Assembly: GCF_003007685.1 (NCBI RefSeq)
Contig: NZ_PXNN01000016.1
Coordinates: forward strand, 211,058-275,057
Origin: Marinobacter halophilus
GTDB taxonomy: Bacteria > Pseudomonadota > Gammaproteobacteria > Pseudomonadales > Oleiphilaceae
DNA: 64,000 nt
Reading direction: 5' to 3'
The notes below the pieces were generated by a model. It saw only the letters and a list, made by a program, of their open reading frames with translations. It searched no databases and was not told the origin of the DNA. Position 1 is the stretch's first letter. The number at the start of each line of letters is the position of its first letter. Of this stretch, positions 46,341-55,226 are shown one piece after another. The translations under genes were made by a program, and so were the position numbers.

Positions 46341-47268
46341 TGTTATGGCCTCCCTCCATCAGGGCATCCGCCAGCAAGATTGCGAGTCGTTTGACGGGGT
46401 ACACGCCTCCAAATGGCCAAACCGGGTTAATCTGATACACCTGATTGCGCTTGACGGGCGGCAGGTAAGTCCAGAATGGGCTGGCTGCCAGCAGATCCGA
46501 CAGCCCGGTCAGGGTGGGCGAGATCACCACGATACGGCTGTTTTGGTAGGGCGCAATGGCCTCGAGGCCAACCACCGAAAAGCCCCAGTGATTAGCTTTA
46601 TCAGGCCATGCGTTGCTCAGCCCCAGGGCGTTGAGTGTGGTTTGATAGAGGCCGTTGGGCGCATAGACACGAACATGTCGGTCGTCCAGAAAGTTAACCA
46701 GAGCCACTGGTTGCTGATCCATGCCGGCCCTTGCCAGCCTGACGCGCTGCTGCTCGAGTGTTTGGTCGATGTCGGTGAGCACGGCATCGGCCTGGTTCTC
46801 ACGGCCCAGCATCTGGCCAAGAGTGATCAGCATTTCCCTGGCTTTGGCGAAGGGGGCTGAGCCCTCTTTGTAAACGCTGATGACGTAGGTGGGGGCAATG
46901 CGTTCCAGTAACCCGGCCGCAGGAGCCAGGTCGGCGCTGCTGACAATCAAGTCTGGCTTGAGTTCGGCAATCGCCTCCAGACTCGGTGCAACCCGGGTGC
47001 CGACATTGGCAACGCCATCGGGTAATTCCGGGGCTTGCACCCAGGCGCTGTAGCCGTCCCTATCTGCCACGCCTACCGGGGTGATGCCCAGTAGCAACAG
47101 CGCTTCTGTGGCTGCCCAGTTCAGGGCAACAATACGCTCGGGCGGCCGGGGCAGGGTGAGCGTGCCCGTCTCATGGCCCCAGGTGCCTGCGTGCGCAGGC
47201 GGGCTGATAAGGAATGCAAGGAAACAGAGATACACCAGTGGGCGGAATGTGCGCTGTTCAGTGAACAT
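46330..47268 (-). CDS. fhuD: periplasmic iron-siderophore binding protein (FhuD-like)
   Basis: 312 residues: signal peptide MFTEQRTFRPLVYLCFLAFL ending near PPAHAG, then the helical-backbone class III binding fold (RIVALNWAATEALLLLGITP, LKPDLIVSSADLAPAAGLLE). It delivers the ferric siderophore to FhuB. Typical FhuD length. Overlaps fhuC by 11 bases and fhuB by 11, so the genes are co-translated. Confidence 0.92.
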   Translation of the reverse strand: MFTEQRTFRPLVYLCFLAFLISPPAHAGTWGHETGTLTLPRPPERIVALNWAATEALLLLGITPVGVADRDGYSAWVQAPELPDGVANVGTRVAPSLEAIAELKPDLIVSSADLAPAAGLLERIAPTYVISVYKEGSAPFAKAREMLITLGQMLGRENQADAVLTDIDQTLEQQRVRLARAGMDQQPVALVNFLDDRHVRVYAPNGLYQTTLNALGLSNAWPDKANHWGFSVVGLEAIAPYQNSRIVVISPTLTGLSDLLAASPFWTYLPPVKRNQVYQINPVWPFGGVYPVKRLAILLADALMEGGHNNVR

Positions 47269-48031
47269 AAGACACCCATTGTCCGGGTGCTCGTTCCATC
47301 ACGCCCATGGCGACACCGTAGATCGACTCCAGTACGCCGCTGTCCATAATCACGGCGGGTGCTCCATCCGCCACGACCTGACCGGCTTTCAGGGCGACCA
47401 GGCGATCGCAGAATCTGGCCGCAAGATCGACATCGTGTAATACCGCAATGACCGTCAGTTCCCGCTCCGCGGCAAGGCCGTGGACCAGGCGTAGGGTTTC
47501 CACCTGATGCTTCACATCCAGTGCGGAAATGGGTTCATCCAGCAGCAGACATCGGGTTTGCTGGGCCAGCAACATGGCGATCCAGGCCCGTTGGCGTTCA
47601 CCACCAGAGAGGGTGTCCACCGCACGGTCAGCGAACCGTGTCAGGCCAGTATCTTGGATGGCCCGGTCGATCAGGCCCTGGTCTTCAGCCGTGTATCGGC
47701 CAAGTGGTCCGCGCCAGGGATAGCGCCCCAGCGCGACCAGCTCCCGTACCGTGAGACCGTCGGTTGCCGGGGGGTGCTGGGGCAGGTAGCCCACGGTTCT
47801 CGCGAAGGCCCGGGAGCCGGTAGCCTTGAAAGGGTGACCGTTGAGCAAGGTGACTCCCTGGGTCGGCGCGATCTGCCGAGCCAGGATTTTTAACAATGTC
47901 GATTTGCCGGAGCCATTGTGGCCGAGGAGTGCTGTTACCTCACCCTCCCGAAACGCGAGGCTGACATTGTGCAATACGGCGGTTTCGCCCAGACGAACCG
48001 CCAGTTGGGCGACTTCAAAAAACGCAGGCAT
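47258..48031 (-). CDS. fhuC: iron-siderophore ABC transporter ATPase (FhuC-like)
   Basis: 257-residue ATPase of the FecCD importer. Walker A GHNGSGKSTLLKIL, Q-loop region GYLPQHPPATDGLTVRE, ABC signature DTLSGGERQRAWIAMLLAQQ, Walker B RCLLLDEPISALDVKHQ and the switch His in AVLHDVDLAAR. First gene of fhuCDBF; a Fur-like box lies 35 bases upstream of the ATG at 48031. Confidence 0.95.
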   Translation of the reverse strand: MPAFFEVAQLAVRLGETAVLHNVSLAFREGEVTALLGHNGSGKSTLLKILARQIAPTQGVTLLNGHPFKATGSRAFARTVGYLPQHPPATDGLTVRELVALGRYPWRGPLGRYTAEDQGLIDRAIQDTGLTRFADRAVDTLSGGERQRAWIAMLLAQQTRCLLLDEPISALDVKHQVETLRLVHGLAAERELTVIAVLHDVDLAARFCDRLVALKAGQVVADGAPAVIMDSGVLESIYGVAMGVMERAPGQWVSYVH

Positions 48032-48065
48032 TCAGGCTCTCCCATAGGCAGGAGGGCAGAGTAAT

Positions 48066-48084
48066 CTAAATGCGAATTACTATC
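48066..48084 (-). promoter_or_regulatory. Fur-like box upstream of fhuC
   Basis: On the minus strand gatagtaattcgcatttag resembles Fur sites of the Pseudomonas/Marinobacter type (gaTAnTnATTCGCATTT), though only about 11 of 19 bases match the canonical consensus. Position just before fhuC and the iron-uptake context support it. Confidence 0.55.
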
Positions 48085-48100
48085 AATATTAAATGGTAGT

Positions 48101-49891
48101 TTACTGGACTTGCCCGGTTTGAACACGCCATTGCGCCGCATAGGCGCCATTGAGCTCCAGTAGAGTCTGATGATCACCCTGTTCGATTACTTGGCCGTTG
48201 TCGATGACCGCAATGGTGTCGGCATCAACGATCGTCGACAACCGGTGCGCGATCATGATCACGGTCCGGTTATGGCCTATCCGCCGGAGCGAGCGTTGAA
48301 TCGCCGCTTCGGTTTCGTTGTCGACGGCGCTGGTAGCTTCGTCCAGCACCAGAACAGGTGGGTCTTTAAGCAGCGCCCGGGCCAGAGACAGCCTTTGGCG
48401 CTGCCCACCGGACAGTCGTACCCCGCGTTCGCCAACCGCCGTATCCAGACCCTCGGGTAACTGGCTGATGAACGACCAGGCTTCGGCTGTTCGGGCTGCT
48501 TCAGTTATCTCCTCATCGGTGGCATCGGGCTTGCCGTAGGCCAGATTGTCACGAATGCTGCCTTCAAACAGGTAGACATCCTGGCTGACCAGGCCGATGG
48601 CATCCCGCAGAGATTTCAGGCTTACATCGCGAATGGGCTGGCCATCCAGGCGGATCTCACCCTGGGTCGGGTCATAGAACCGCAGCAGCAGCTTGATCAG
48701 GGTTGATTTACCAGAGCCAGTCGCGCCCACGAGGGCCAGGGTGTTGCCGGCAGGTACCTCCAGGCTGATGCCGTTAACACCGGCGCCGCTGCTGGCATAA
48801 TGAAAGCCCACCTGGTCAAACGCCACCTTGCCCTGAACCGGCTGTGCCAGGTTTTGCCCTGCCTGGTCTCTTACGTTTACCGGTTCCGCCAACAGGTCCA
48901 GAATCCGGCGGGTGCTGGCCATGGCACGCTCGAACAGATCGATGACTTCGGCAAGGCCGGTCAGGGGCCAGAGCAGGCGCTGGGTCAGGAACACCAATAC
49001 ACCGTAGGCGCCCACGTTGAGGTCACCACTCAGGGCCATCATGCCGCCCACCGTAAAGGTAGCCAGAAAACCGGCGAGAATGGCCATGCGGATGACGGGG
49101 ATGAACGCAGAGCTGATGCGAATGGCCCGGCGGTTTGCGTCGACATAGGCTTCACTGGCCTGTTCCAGTCGGCGGGCTTCACGCAGTTCTGCGGTAAAGC
49201 TTTTAATGGTGGCAATGCCCCCCAGGTTATTGGCAAGGCGGCTGGACAGATCGCCAACTTTCTCACGCACGTCGGCATACAGCGGCCCGGCTTTACGTTG
49301 GAAATAGAAGGCTCCCCAGATGATGAGGGGGATCGGTGTAAACGCCAGCAGGGCAATCAGTGGGGACAAGACAAAGAACACGGCACCTACCGCGACCACG
49401 GTGACCGCCACCTGAATCATGGCGTTGGCACCGCCATCCAGAAATCGCTCCAGCTGGTTGACGTCGTCGTTCATGGTCGCAACCAGTTGCCCGGAACTGC
49501 GGGCCTCAAAGAAACTCATGTCCAGGCGCTGGGCGTGCTCGTAGGCATCTTGTCGCAGATCTGATTGAAGGCGCTGGGCCAGATTGCGCCAGAGAATCTG
49601 ATACAGGTATTCGAACAGGGATTCGCCTGCCCAGATGAAAAAGGTCAGTACCGCCAGGATCGTGATCTGTTGCTGGGCGGTTTCGAAACCCAGGCCCGCC
49701 ACAAAGCTTTCTTCTTTGTTAACCACGACGTCGATGGCAACACCGATCAGAATTTCCGGCGCAATATCGAACAGCTTGTTGATCACGGAGCAACTGGCTG
49801 CAGCGATAATCCGGCGGCGGTAACCCCGAGCGTATCGCATCAAGCGGCCAAGGGCCGCGAAGCTGGTAGTTTGGTGGGTATTTGGCTGCAT
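48101..49891 (-). CDS. ABC exporter (fused membrane and ATPase domains), Fur-box associated
   Basis: 596-residue half-transporter: six-helix membrane domain (about 1-310, with ELREARRLEQASEAYVDANR in the coupling loop) and ATPase domain (Walker A GATGSGKSTLIKLL, signature RLSGGQRQRLSLARALL, Walker B VLVLDEATSAVDNETE). The half-transporter acts as a homodimer. A Fur-like box lies 66 bases upstream and fhuC lies 69 bases downstream, so a role in siderophore export or ferric-siderophore processing is plausible but inferred. ATG 49891 follows AAGGA; a longer frame to 50059 would overlap the next gene. Confidence 0.9.
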   Translation of the reverse strand: MQPNTHQTTSFAALGRLMRYARGYRRRIIAAASCSVINKLFDIAPEILIGVAIDVVVNKEESFVAGLGFETAQQQITILAVLTFFIWAGESLFEYLYQILWRNLAQRLQSDLRQDAYEHAQRLDMSFFEARSSGQLVATMNDDVNQLERFLDGGANAMIQVAVTVVAVGAVFFVLSPLIALLAFTPIPLIIWGAFYFQRKAGPLYADVREKVGDLSSRLANNLGGIATIKSFTAELREARRLEQASEAYVDANRRAIRISSAFIPVIRMAILAGFLATFTVGGMMALSGDLNVGAYGVLVFLTQRLLWPLTGLAEVIDLFERAMASTRRILDLLAEPVNVRDQAGQNLAQPVQGKVAFDQVGFHYASSGAGVNGISLEVPAGNTLALVGATGSGKSTLIKLLLRFYDPTQGEIRLDGQPIRDVSLKSLRDAIGLVSQDVYLFEGSIRDNLAYGKPDATDEEITEAARTAEAWSFISQLPEGLDTAVGERGVRLSGGQRQRLSLARALLKDPPVLVLDEATSAVDNETEAAIQRSLRRIGHNRTVIMIAHRLSTIVDADTIAVIDNGQVIEQGDHQTLLELNGAYAAQWRVQTGQVQ

Positions 49892-49956
49892 GTTCGCGTC
49901 CTTCTGGCTGGAGCTGGGCATCCGAAGGCAGGAAGGGTAGCGGATCCTATTATTTT

Positions 49957-49975
49957 TTAAAAGATAATCATTATC
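49957..49975 (-). promoter_or_regulatory. Fur-like box upstream of the ABC exporter
   Basis: Matches the Fur consensus at 15 of 19 positions, including an unbroken gataatcattatc at 49963-49975. It overlaps the stop of the UPF0178 gene by two bases, so it can only act on the exporter downstream on the minus strand. Confidence 0.7.
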
Positions 49976-50426
49976 ACTTGAGGGTGTTCTGTTGCAGCCA
50001 CCGGTCCAGTTTGTCGGCAAATTCTTTGCGGTCGGCCTGGCCGAAGGGGGCGGGGCCACCGGTCACCTGTCCGGCGTTGCGCATCTCTTCCATAAAGTTT
50101 CGCATCGCCAGGCGCTGGCGGATGTTTTCTCTGGTGAACGCTTGTCCTCTCGGGTTGAAGACGTCGGCGCCTTTTTCGATGGCCTCCGCCGCCAGGGGGA
50201 TATCCTGGGTGATCACCAGATCGCCTTGGGTCATCTGGTCCATGATTTCGTTGTCGGCGACGTCGAAGCCCTGGGGTACCTGACGGCGGCTGATGTACGG
50301 GCTCGGCGGCAGGGTGATGACGTGGTTGGCGATGAAGGTGGTCTGGACGTGCCAGCGGGTGGCGGCGCGGCAGAGGATTTCCCGGATGGGAACGGGGCAG
50401 GCGTCGGCGTCGACCCAGATTGGCAT
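49974..50426 (-). CDS. UPF0178/DUF188 (YaiI) family protein
   Basis: 150-residue PIN-like protein: MPIWVDADACPVPIREILCR, FIANHVITLPPSPYI and GDLVITQDIPLAAEAIEKG match the family, whose conserved aspartates (DADACP, TQDIPLA) form a predicted nuclease-type site. Cellular role unknown. C-terminal EFADKLDRWLQQN tail is normal. The stop is 82 bases before the ABC exporter. Confidence 0.92.
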   Translation of the reverse strand: MPIWVDADACPVPIREILCRAATRWHVQTTFIANHVITLPPSPYISRRQVPQGFDVADNEIMDQMTQGDLVITQDIPLAAEAIEKGADVFNPRGQAFTRENIRQRLAMRNFMEEMRNAGQVTGGPAPFGQADRKEFADKLDRWLQQNTLK

Positions 50427-50534
50427 GTTGATTTTCCTTCGTTGGTTTGGCGGTGCGATATTTTAACCTTTGATGGGGTGAGCTTGTTAGTTTTGGGCCG
50501 CGTAGATGTCTATGGGGCGTCGCTTTTGGGTGCA

Positions 50535-50644
50535 GGTGTCATTGAGGGCCGCCTTCCAAAAACCGCTACAAGCACTTCCCTGTGCGCTTCTCTCCGGCCA
50601 TCCTTGGCCTTCGACATTTTTGGAAGGCGGCCCCCAATGACACC
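50535..50644. repeat. large palindromic element, copy 4 (28-bp arms, one mismatch)
   Basis: Arms 50535-50562 and 50617-50644 pair over 28 bp with one mismatch; the outer sequence (ggtgtcattgagggcc) differs from other copies. The 54-base centre, ccgctacaagcacttccctg followed by tgcgcttctctccggcc, is nearly the same as copy 3 read on the minus strand, with hairpins gcac/gtgc and ggcc/ggcc. Inner arm bases TCCAAAAA are shared with copy 3. It lies in the 278-base gap between the UPF0178 gene and a histidine phosphatase gene; nothing else is seen in that gap. Confidence 0.88.
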
Positions 50645-50704
50645 GATCTGACAGCTCGGGTACCTCCGCGGTTTGGTAATTCAATCGAGAGATGAGGGAG
50701 CGCG

Positions 50705-51271
50705 ATGAACGTTCTGGTTATGGGATTGTTAATGCTCTTGTCGTTGTTGTCTCTGCAATCGGAGGCAGCCGAGAACGAAGCTTGGACCGCCCTCCGCGAA
50801 GGGCGTGCCGTGTTGATGATGCGTCATGCTTTGGCGCCAGGCACCGGCGATCCCGGTGGGTTTGATGTGGATGATTGCGGCACTCAGCGTAATCTGAATT
50901 CGGTCGGGCGGGGGCAGGCCCGTTCGTGGGGGCCGTTTCTGGAGTCAAGGGGTATCAAGGAGGCTCGTGTGTTTTCCAGTCAATGGTGCCGCTGTATGGA
51001 TACTGCGCGTGAAATGGGTATGGGGGAGGTCACGGAGTGGCCCGCGTTGAATTCGTTTTTTCGGAATCGGGGTGATGGCGATACCCAAACGCGGCAAACG
51101 ATTGCGTTGGTGAATGAGCTGGAGCCGGGGGCGGCGGTGATTCTGGTGTCGCATCAGGTTAATGTCACGGCATTAACCGGGGTGTTTCCAGCGTCCAATG
51201 AGGGCGTGATTCTGGCATTGCCCTTGTTGGAGAACCCGACGGTTCTGGCGAGGGTGTCGCCGGGGCGGTAA
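50705..51271 (+). CDS. exported histidine phosphatase family protein
   Basis: 188 residues. A signal peptide (MNVLVMGLLMLLSLLSLQSE, cleaved near AEAAE) predicts a periplasmic protein. The branch-1 signature appears as VLMMRHALAPGTGD and the distal His as LVSHQVNVTALTG, with the Arg in FSSQWCRCMDTARE. Substrate unknown; SixA- or Ais-like small phosphatases are the nearest class. Extra cysteines (DDCGTQRN, WCRC) might form a disulfide. Start after GAGGGAGCG. Confidence 0.87.
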   Translation: MNVLVMGLLMLLSLLSLQSEAAENEAWTALREGRAVLMMRHALAPGTGDPGGFDVDDCGTQRNLNSVGRGQARSWGPFLESRGIKEARVFSSQWCRCMDTAREMGMGEVTEWPALNSFFRNRGDGDTQTRQTIALVNELEPGAAVILVSHQVNVTALTGVFPASNEGVILALPLLENPTVLARVSPGR

Positions 51272-51311
51272 TGGTATAATCCTCCGCTCATTCGATTAAC
51301 AGGAAATGATA

Positions 51312-51650
51312 ATGTTTCAGTTGCCCCCTTGCCCACAGTGCAATTCTGAATACACCTACGAAGATGGCGTTCAGTTGGTCTGCCCGGAATGTGGCCATGA
51401 ATGGACGGCCGCTGAGCAAGCTGCTGCTGAGGTTGGTGCGGTGATTCGGGATTCCAACGGTAATGAGCTGCAGGACGGTGATACGGTAACGGTCATCAAG
51501 GACCTCAAGGTAAAGGGATCGAGTCTGATTGTTAAGGTAGGCACGAAGGTGAAAAATATTCGCCTGGTGGACGGCGATCACGACATCGATTGCAAGGTGG
51601 ACGGTATCGGTCCCATGAAGCTCAAGTCGGAGTTTGTCAAAAAAGCCTGA
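51312..51650 (+). CDS. yjdM: zinc-ribbon protein YjdM (PhnA family)
   Basis: 112 residues: N-terminal zinc ribbon with CPQC and CPEC, then the PhnA fold ([40 protein letters not shown]). The name PhnA is historical; the E. coli relative YjdM is not needed for phosphonate use. The start at 51312 follows AGGAAA; ATG 51306 gives two more residues. Independent of neighbours. Confidence 0.92.
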   Translation: MFQLPPCPQCNSEYTYEDGVQLVCPECGHEWTAAEQAAAEVGAVIRDSNGNELQDGDTVTVIKDLKVKGSSLIVKVGTKVKNIRLVDGDHDIDCKVDGIGPMKLKSEFVKKA

Positions 51651-51844
51651 GTGCCTGCCATTTGCTCTATCTCATCCGGTCGTCTACATATTAAACAGAG
51701 TGCCTGCGGGTGCTCTGTGATATCCCGCTGCGTGTAACCCACGCTGACAACAAGACGCACCACCCCAACGCTGCCGCTGCTTGCCACAAGCTGGCTTTTG
51801 CGCAGTCAGGCCTCTATCGCAAGGCCGGGGGACAGGAGGATGGG

Positions 51845-52924
51845 ATGAGGCAAATCCATGAATTTCATGTGGATAGCACCCGCTATCTGGATGATCACGG
51901 CAAGCCGCTGGGTGAGCTGCCGCCCCAGGCCGAGAACACCGAACGGGTTCTGGCCGCCTACCGCAACATGGTGCTGACCCGCACCTTCGATGCCAAAGCC
52001 ATTGCTCTGCAACGCACCGGCAAGTGCGGTACCTACCCCTCTGTACTGGGGCACGAGGTGGTGGGCACGGCCATTGGCCAGAGCATGACCAACACCGATG
52101 TGTTCGTACCTTATTACCGGGACCAGGCCACGCATATACTGCGAGGCGTGAGCCTGAAAGAGTTGCTGCTGTATTGGGGCGGCGACGAGCGGGGCAGTGC
52201 CTGGGAGCATTGCCCGCAAGACCTGCCGATTGCGGTACCGATTGCCACCCAGTGTTGCCATGCCGTGGGTGTGGCGTCGGCGTTTCGGATCCGGGGCGAA
52301 GCCCGGGCCGTGGTGTGCTGCATTGGTGATGGCGGCACCTCCAAGGGCGACTTCCTGGAAAGCATTAACCTGGCCGGCGCCTGGCACCTGCCGGTGGTGT
52401 TTGTGGTGATCAACAATCAATGGGCCATTTCCACTCCCCGTAGCCTTCAAACCGGCGCGGAGACCATGGCCCAGAAAGCCATCAGCGCTGGCTTGCCCGG
52501 GCACATCGTCGACGGCAATGACTACTTCGCCACCGCCGAGGCCGTGGATACTGCCCTGGAGCGAGCCTACGGCGGCAAAGGCGCCACCGTGATCGAGGCC
52601 GTCACCTACCGGCTGGGCGACCACACCACCGCCGACGATGCCACCCGCTACCGCAGTGCCGAAGATCTGAAGCGAGCCTGGGAAAAAGATGGCATTAAAC
52701 GTCTGCAGAACTGGTTGCACGGCAGCGGCTTGTGGAGTCCGGACAAGGAAAAAACCTTGCAGGCCGAGTGCAAGCAAACCGTGGACAAGGCCGTGGCAGA
52801 CTACCTGGCCACCGAGGCCGAGCCACCCACGACCATGCTCGATTACCTGTTTGAATCCCTCCCCATCGCACTCAAGGGCCAGCGCGAGCAGATCGCCGAC
52901 AAGTATCGGGGAGGTGCAGCATGA
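51845..52924 (+). CDS. 2-oxoacid dehydrogenase E1 alpha subunit (pyruvate or branched-chain type)
   Basis: 359-residue thiamine-diphosphate enzyme subunit. The TPP motif is CIGDGGTSKGDFLESINLAG through INNQWAIST, and the GTYPSVLGHEVVGTAIGQ block with RDQATHILRGVSL is in the alpha-subunit position. Subunit length and two-gene E1 exclude the single-chain AceE form. The ATG at 51845 follows AGGAGG; an earlier frame start at 51710 lacks it. Its stop overlaps the beta gene by four bases. Confidence 0.92.
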   Translation: MRQIHEFHVDSTRYLDDHGKPLGELPPQAENTERVLAAYRNMVLTRTFDAKAIALQRTGKCGTYPSVLGHEVVGTAIGQSMTNTDVFVPYYRDQATHILRGVSLKELLLYWGGDERGSAWEHCPQDLPIAVPIATQCCHAVGVASAFRIRGEARAVVCCIGDGGTSKGDFLESINLAGAWHLPVVFVVINNQWAISTPRSLQTGAETMAQKAISAGLPGHIVDGNDYFATAEAVDTALERAYGGKGATVIEAVTYRLGDHTTADDATRYRSAEDLKRAWEKDGIKRLQNWLHGSGLWSPDKEKTLQAECKQTVDKAVADYLATEAEPPTTMLDYLFESLPIALKGQREQIADKYRGGAA

Positions 52925-53925
52925 GCAAGGCCGAGCATGGTGAAGAGACCCGTGATGTGACCCTGGTAGAAGCAGTCAACATGGCCCTGCACTGGGAAAT
53001 GGCCCGGGACGAGAACGTGGTGGTGTTGGGTGAAGACATCGCCACCAACGGCGGTGTGTTCCGGACGACGGTAGGTCTGAAAGAGGCGTTCGGCTTCAAG
53101 CGGGTGATGGATACGCCGCTGGCGGAGAACCTGATTGCCGGCACTGCGATAGGCATGGCCACTCAGGGCCTCAAGCCCGTTGCGGAATTCCAGTTCATGG
53201 GTTTTATTTACGCCGGCGTGGAGCAGATCATCAGCCACGCCGCCCGCATGCGCAATCGCACCCGGGGCCGGCTGCATTGCCCGATTGTGTTCCGGGCGCC
53301 GTTTGGTGGCGGCATTCACGCCCCGGAGCACCACTCCGAGAGCACCGAGGCTCTGTTCGCTCATATTCCGGGGCTGCGGGTGGTCATTCCCAGCTCACCG
53401 CAGCGGGCCTACGGATTGCTGCTGGCCGCCATTCGCAATCCGGACCCGGTGATCTTTCTGGAGCCCAAGCGCATCTACCGGGCGGTCACCCAAACTGTGG
53501 CAAACAACGGCGAGGCCCTGCCGCTGGATACCTGCTTCACCCTGCGTGAAGGCGACGACGTCACCCTCATCACCTGGGGCGCCTGCGTGCTGGAAACTCT
53601 GCAGGCGGCCGACCAACTGGCCGAGCAGGGCGTGAGCTGCGAGGTGATCGATGTTGCCACCGTCAGCCCCCTGGACCGGGACACCCTGCTCTGTTCAGTA
53701 GCCAAAACCGGCCGGGCCGTGATCATCCACGAAGCCTGCCGCAACGGCGGTGTCGGCGCAGAAGTCGCCGCCTCCATCGCCGAAGGCGCGTTTCTGGATT
53801 TACAGGCCCCGGTGGTGCGGGTAACCGGCTACGACACCGTGATGCCCTACTACCGCAACGAGCAGTATTACCTGCCCCAGGTGGAAGACATCACTCGCGC
53901 CGTCGAGCAGGTGATTGCTTTGTGA
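52921..53925 (+). CDS. 2-oxoacid dehydrogenase E1 beta subunit
   Basis: 334-residue partner of the alpha subunit. Family blocks: VTLVEAVNMALHWEMARDEN, VLGEDIATNGGVFRTTVGL, AEFQFMGFIYAGVEQIISHA and RAPFGGGIHAPEHHSE. The C-terminal transketolase domain has VIIHEACRNGGVGAEVAAS. Pyruvate is the likelier substrate than branched-chain oxoacids, but residues that decide this cannot be judged here. Coupled to E1 alpha by ATGA; the E2 gene follows after 72 bases. Confidence 0.92.
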   Translation: MSKAEHGEETRDVTLVEAVNMALHWEMARDENVVVLGEDIATNGGVFRTTVGLKEAFGFKRVMDTPLAENLIAGTAIGMATQGLKPVAEFQFMGFIYAGVEQIISHAARMRNRTRGRLHCPIVFRAPFGGGIHAPEHHSESTEALFAHIPGLRVVIPSSPQRAYGLLLAAIRNPDPVIFLEPKRIYRAVTQTVANNGEALPLDTCFTLREGDDVTLITWGACVLETLQAADQLAEQGVSCEVIDVATVSPLDRDTLLCSVAKTGRAVIIHEACRNGGVGAEVAASIAEGAFLDLQAPVVRVTGYDTVMPYYRNEQYYLPQVEDITRAVEQVIAL

Positions 53926-53930
53926 GCAAA

Positions 53931-53943
53931 GGGGTCTGACCCC
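53931..53943. repeat. short palindrome ggggtctgacccc between E1 beta and E2
   Basis: A 13-base perfect palindrome six bases after the E1 beta stop. It may be a small dispersed repeat; with no T-run after it, it is not a typical terminator. Confidence 0.6.
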
Positions 53944-53997
53944 ACCTTGGCGACCAATCTCAAAACTAACCGCCAGATGCTAACCCGGAGCAAAACA

Positions 53998-55116
53998 ATG
54001 AAAAACTTCAAACTCCCTGACCTCGGCGAAGGCCTCCCGGAAGCCGAAATCGTCGAATGGCACATCAAGGTCGGCGATACCGTGGAAGTGGACGAGTTAC
54101 TGGTCAGCGTAGAAACCGCCAAAGCCATCGTCGAAGTTCCCTCGCCACAAGCCGGCACCATTGCCAAGCTGTACGGTGCGCCCGGCGACATCATTCACAC
54201 CGGCGAGCCGCTCTTAGCCTTTGAGGGCGAGGGCGACGACACCGGTACCGTCGTCGGCGAACTGAAAACCGCCGGCGATGACAAAGGTGCTCATCAGGAC
54301 CAGTTCATCATCGGCGCCGCGCCCTCCAGCAAACGGGCCAGAGCCAATCGCGCCACCCCGGGCGTACGGGCACAGGCAGAACGCCTCGGTGTGAGCCTGG
54401 AAACCATCAAAGGCAGCGGCCCCGGCGGCCTGGTCACCACTGACGATGTACACAAACAAGCCAGTCAGCAAAAGCAGGTGGGCGATGCCGAATCCCTGCG
54501 TGGCACCCGCCGTACCATGGCCAAAGCCATGGCTCTATCCCACGCCCAGGTAGTGCCGGTGTCGATTTTTGAAGATGCGGACATCGGCGACTGGAACAAA
54601 GACACCGACACCACCATGCGCCTGGTGCAGGCCATCGGCAAAGCCTGTGAGGAAGTGCCGGCGCTCAACTGCTGGTTTGATGGCGATAATCTTGGCCGTC
54701 AGTTACTGGATGACGTGCACGTGGGTATTGCCGTAGACACCCCGGACGGCCTGTTCGTACCGGTGCTGCGAGACATCACCCATCGCAGCCTGAAAGACCT
54801 GCGCCAGGGTCTGGAAAACCTCCGCGACGCCGTCGTCACCCGCAAAATTCCGCCCAGGGAAATGCAGGGTGCCACCATCACCTTGTCCAACTTCGGCACC
54901 ATGACCGGCCAATACGCCAACCCCATCGTGATTCCACCGCAGGTAGCCATCGTCGGGGCAGGGCGCATACGGGACAAAGTGGTGCCCCATAACGGCACTG
55001 CGACCATTCGTCGCATCCTGCCGCTGTCACTCACCTTCGATCACCGGGCCGCCACCGGCGGTGAGGTCTCGCGGTTTCTGGGGGCGCTGATCAACGCGTT
55101 GCAAAAAACGGGTTAG
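53998..55116 (+). CDS. dihydrolipoamide acyltransferase E2
   Basis: 372 residues, short for an E2: one lipoyl domain with the lipoyl lysine in LVSVETAKAIVEVPSP near residue 42, an E1/E3-binding domain (ATPGVRAQAERLGVSLETIK), then the catalytic core ending LTFDHRAATGGEVSRFLGAL. The usual core motif is HxxxDG; here it reads HRAATG, with threonine in place of the conserved aspartate. ATG 53998 is chosen; no E3 gene is beside it, so lipoamide dehydrogenase must come from elsewhere. Confidence 0.9.
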   Translation: MKNFKLPDLGEGLPEAEIVEWHIKVGDTVEVDELLVSVETAKAIVEVPSPQAGTIAKLYGAPGDIIHTGEPLLAFEGEGDDTGTVVGELKTAGDDKGAHQDQFIIGAAPSSKRARANRATPGVRAQAERLGVSLETIKGSGPGGLVTTDDVHKQASQQKQVGDAESLRGTRRTMAKAMALSHAQVVPVSIFEDADIGDWNKDTDTTMRLVQAIGKACEEVPALNCWFDGDNLGRQLLDDVHVGIAVDTPDGLFVPVLRDITHRSLKDLRQGLENLRDAVVTRKIPPREMQGATITLSNFGTMTGQYANPIVIPPQVAIVGAGRIRDKVVPHNGTATIRRILPLSLTFDHRAATGGEVSRFLGALINALQKTG

Positions 55117-55226
55117 AACATCGGCCGATATTGGCAGGCCAATAGCTTCCAGGGCTTGCCAATGGCCCGGGCAGGGTCAACACTTGGAGCCTGCGAGTAC
55201 ACCAAACAATTATTGTGCGAGATACC

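Noticed and set aside
17432..50644. Palindromes as CRISPR or integron attC sites
   Set aside because: They are dispersed, with variable arms; no spacer array, and no cas or integrase genes.
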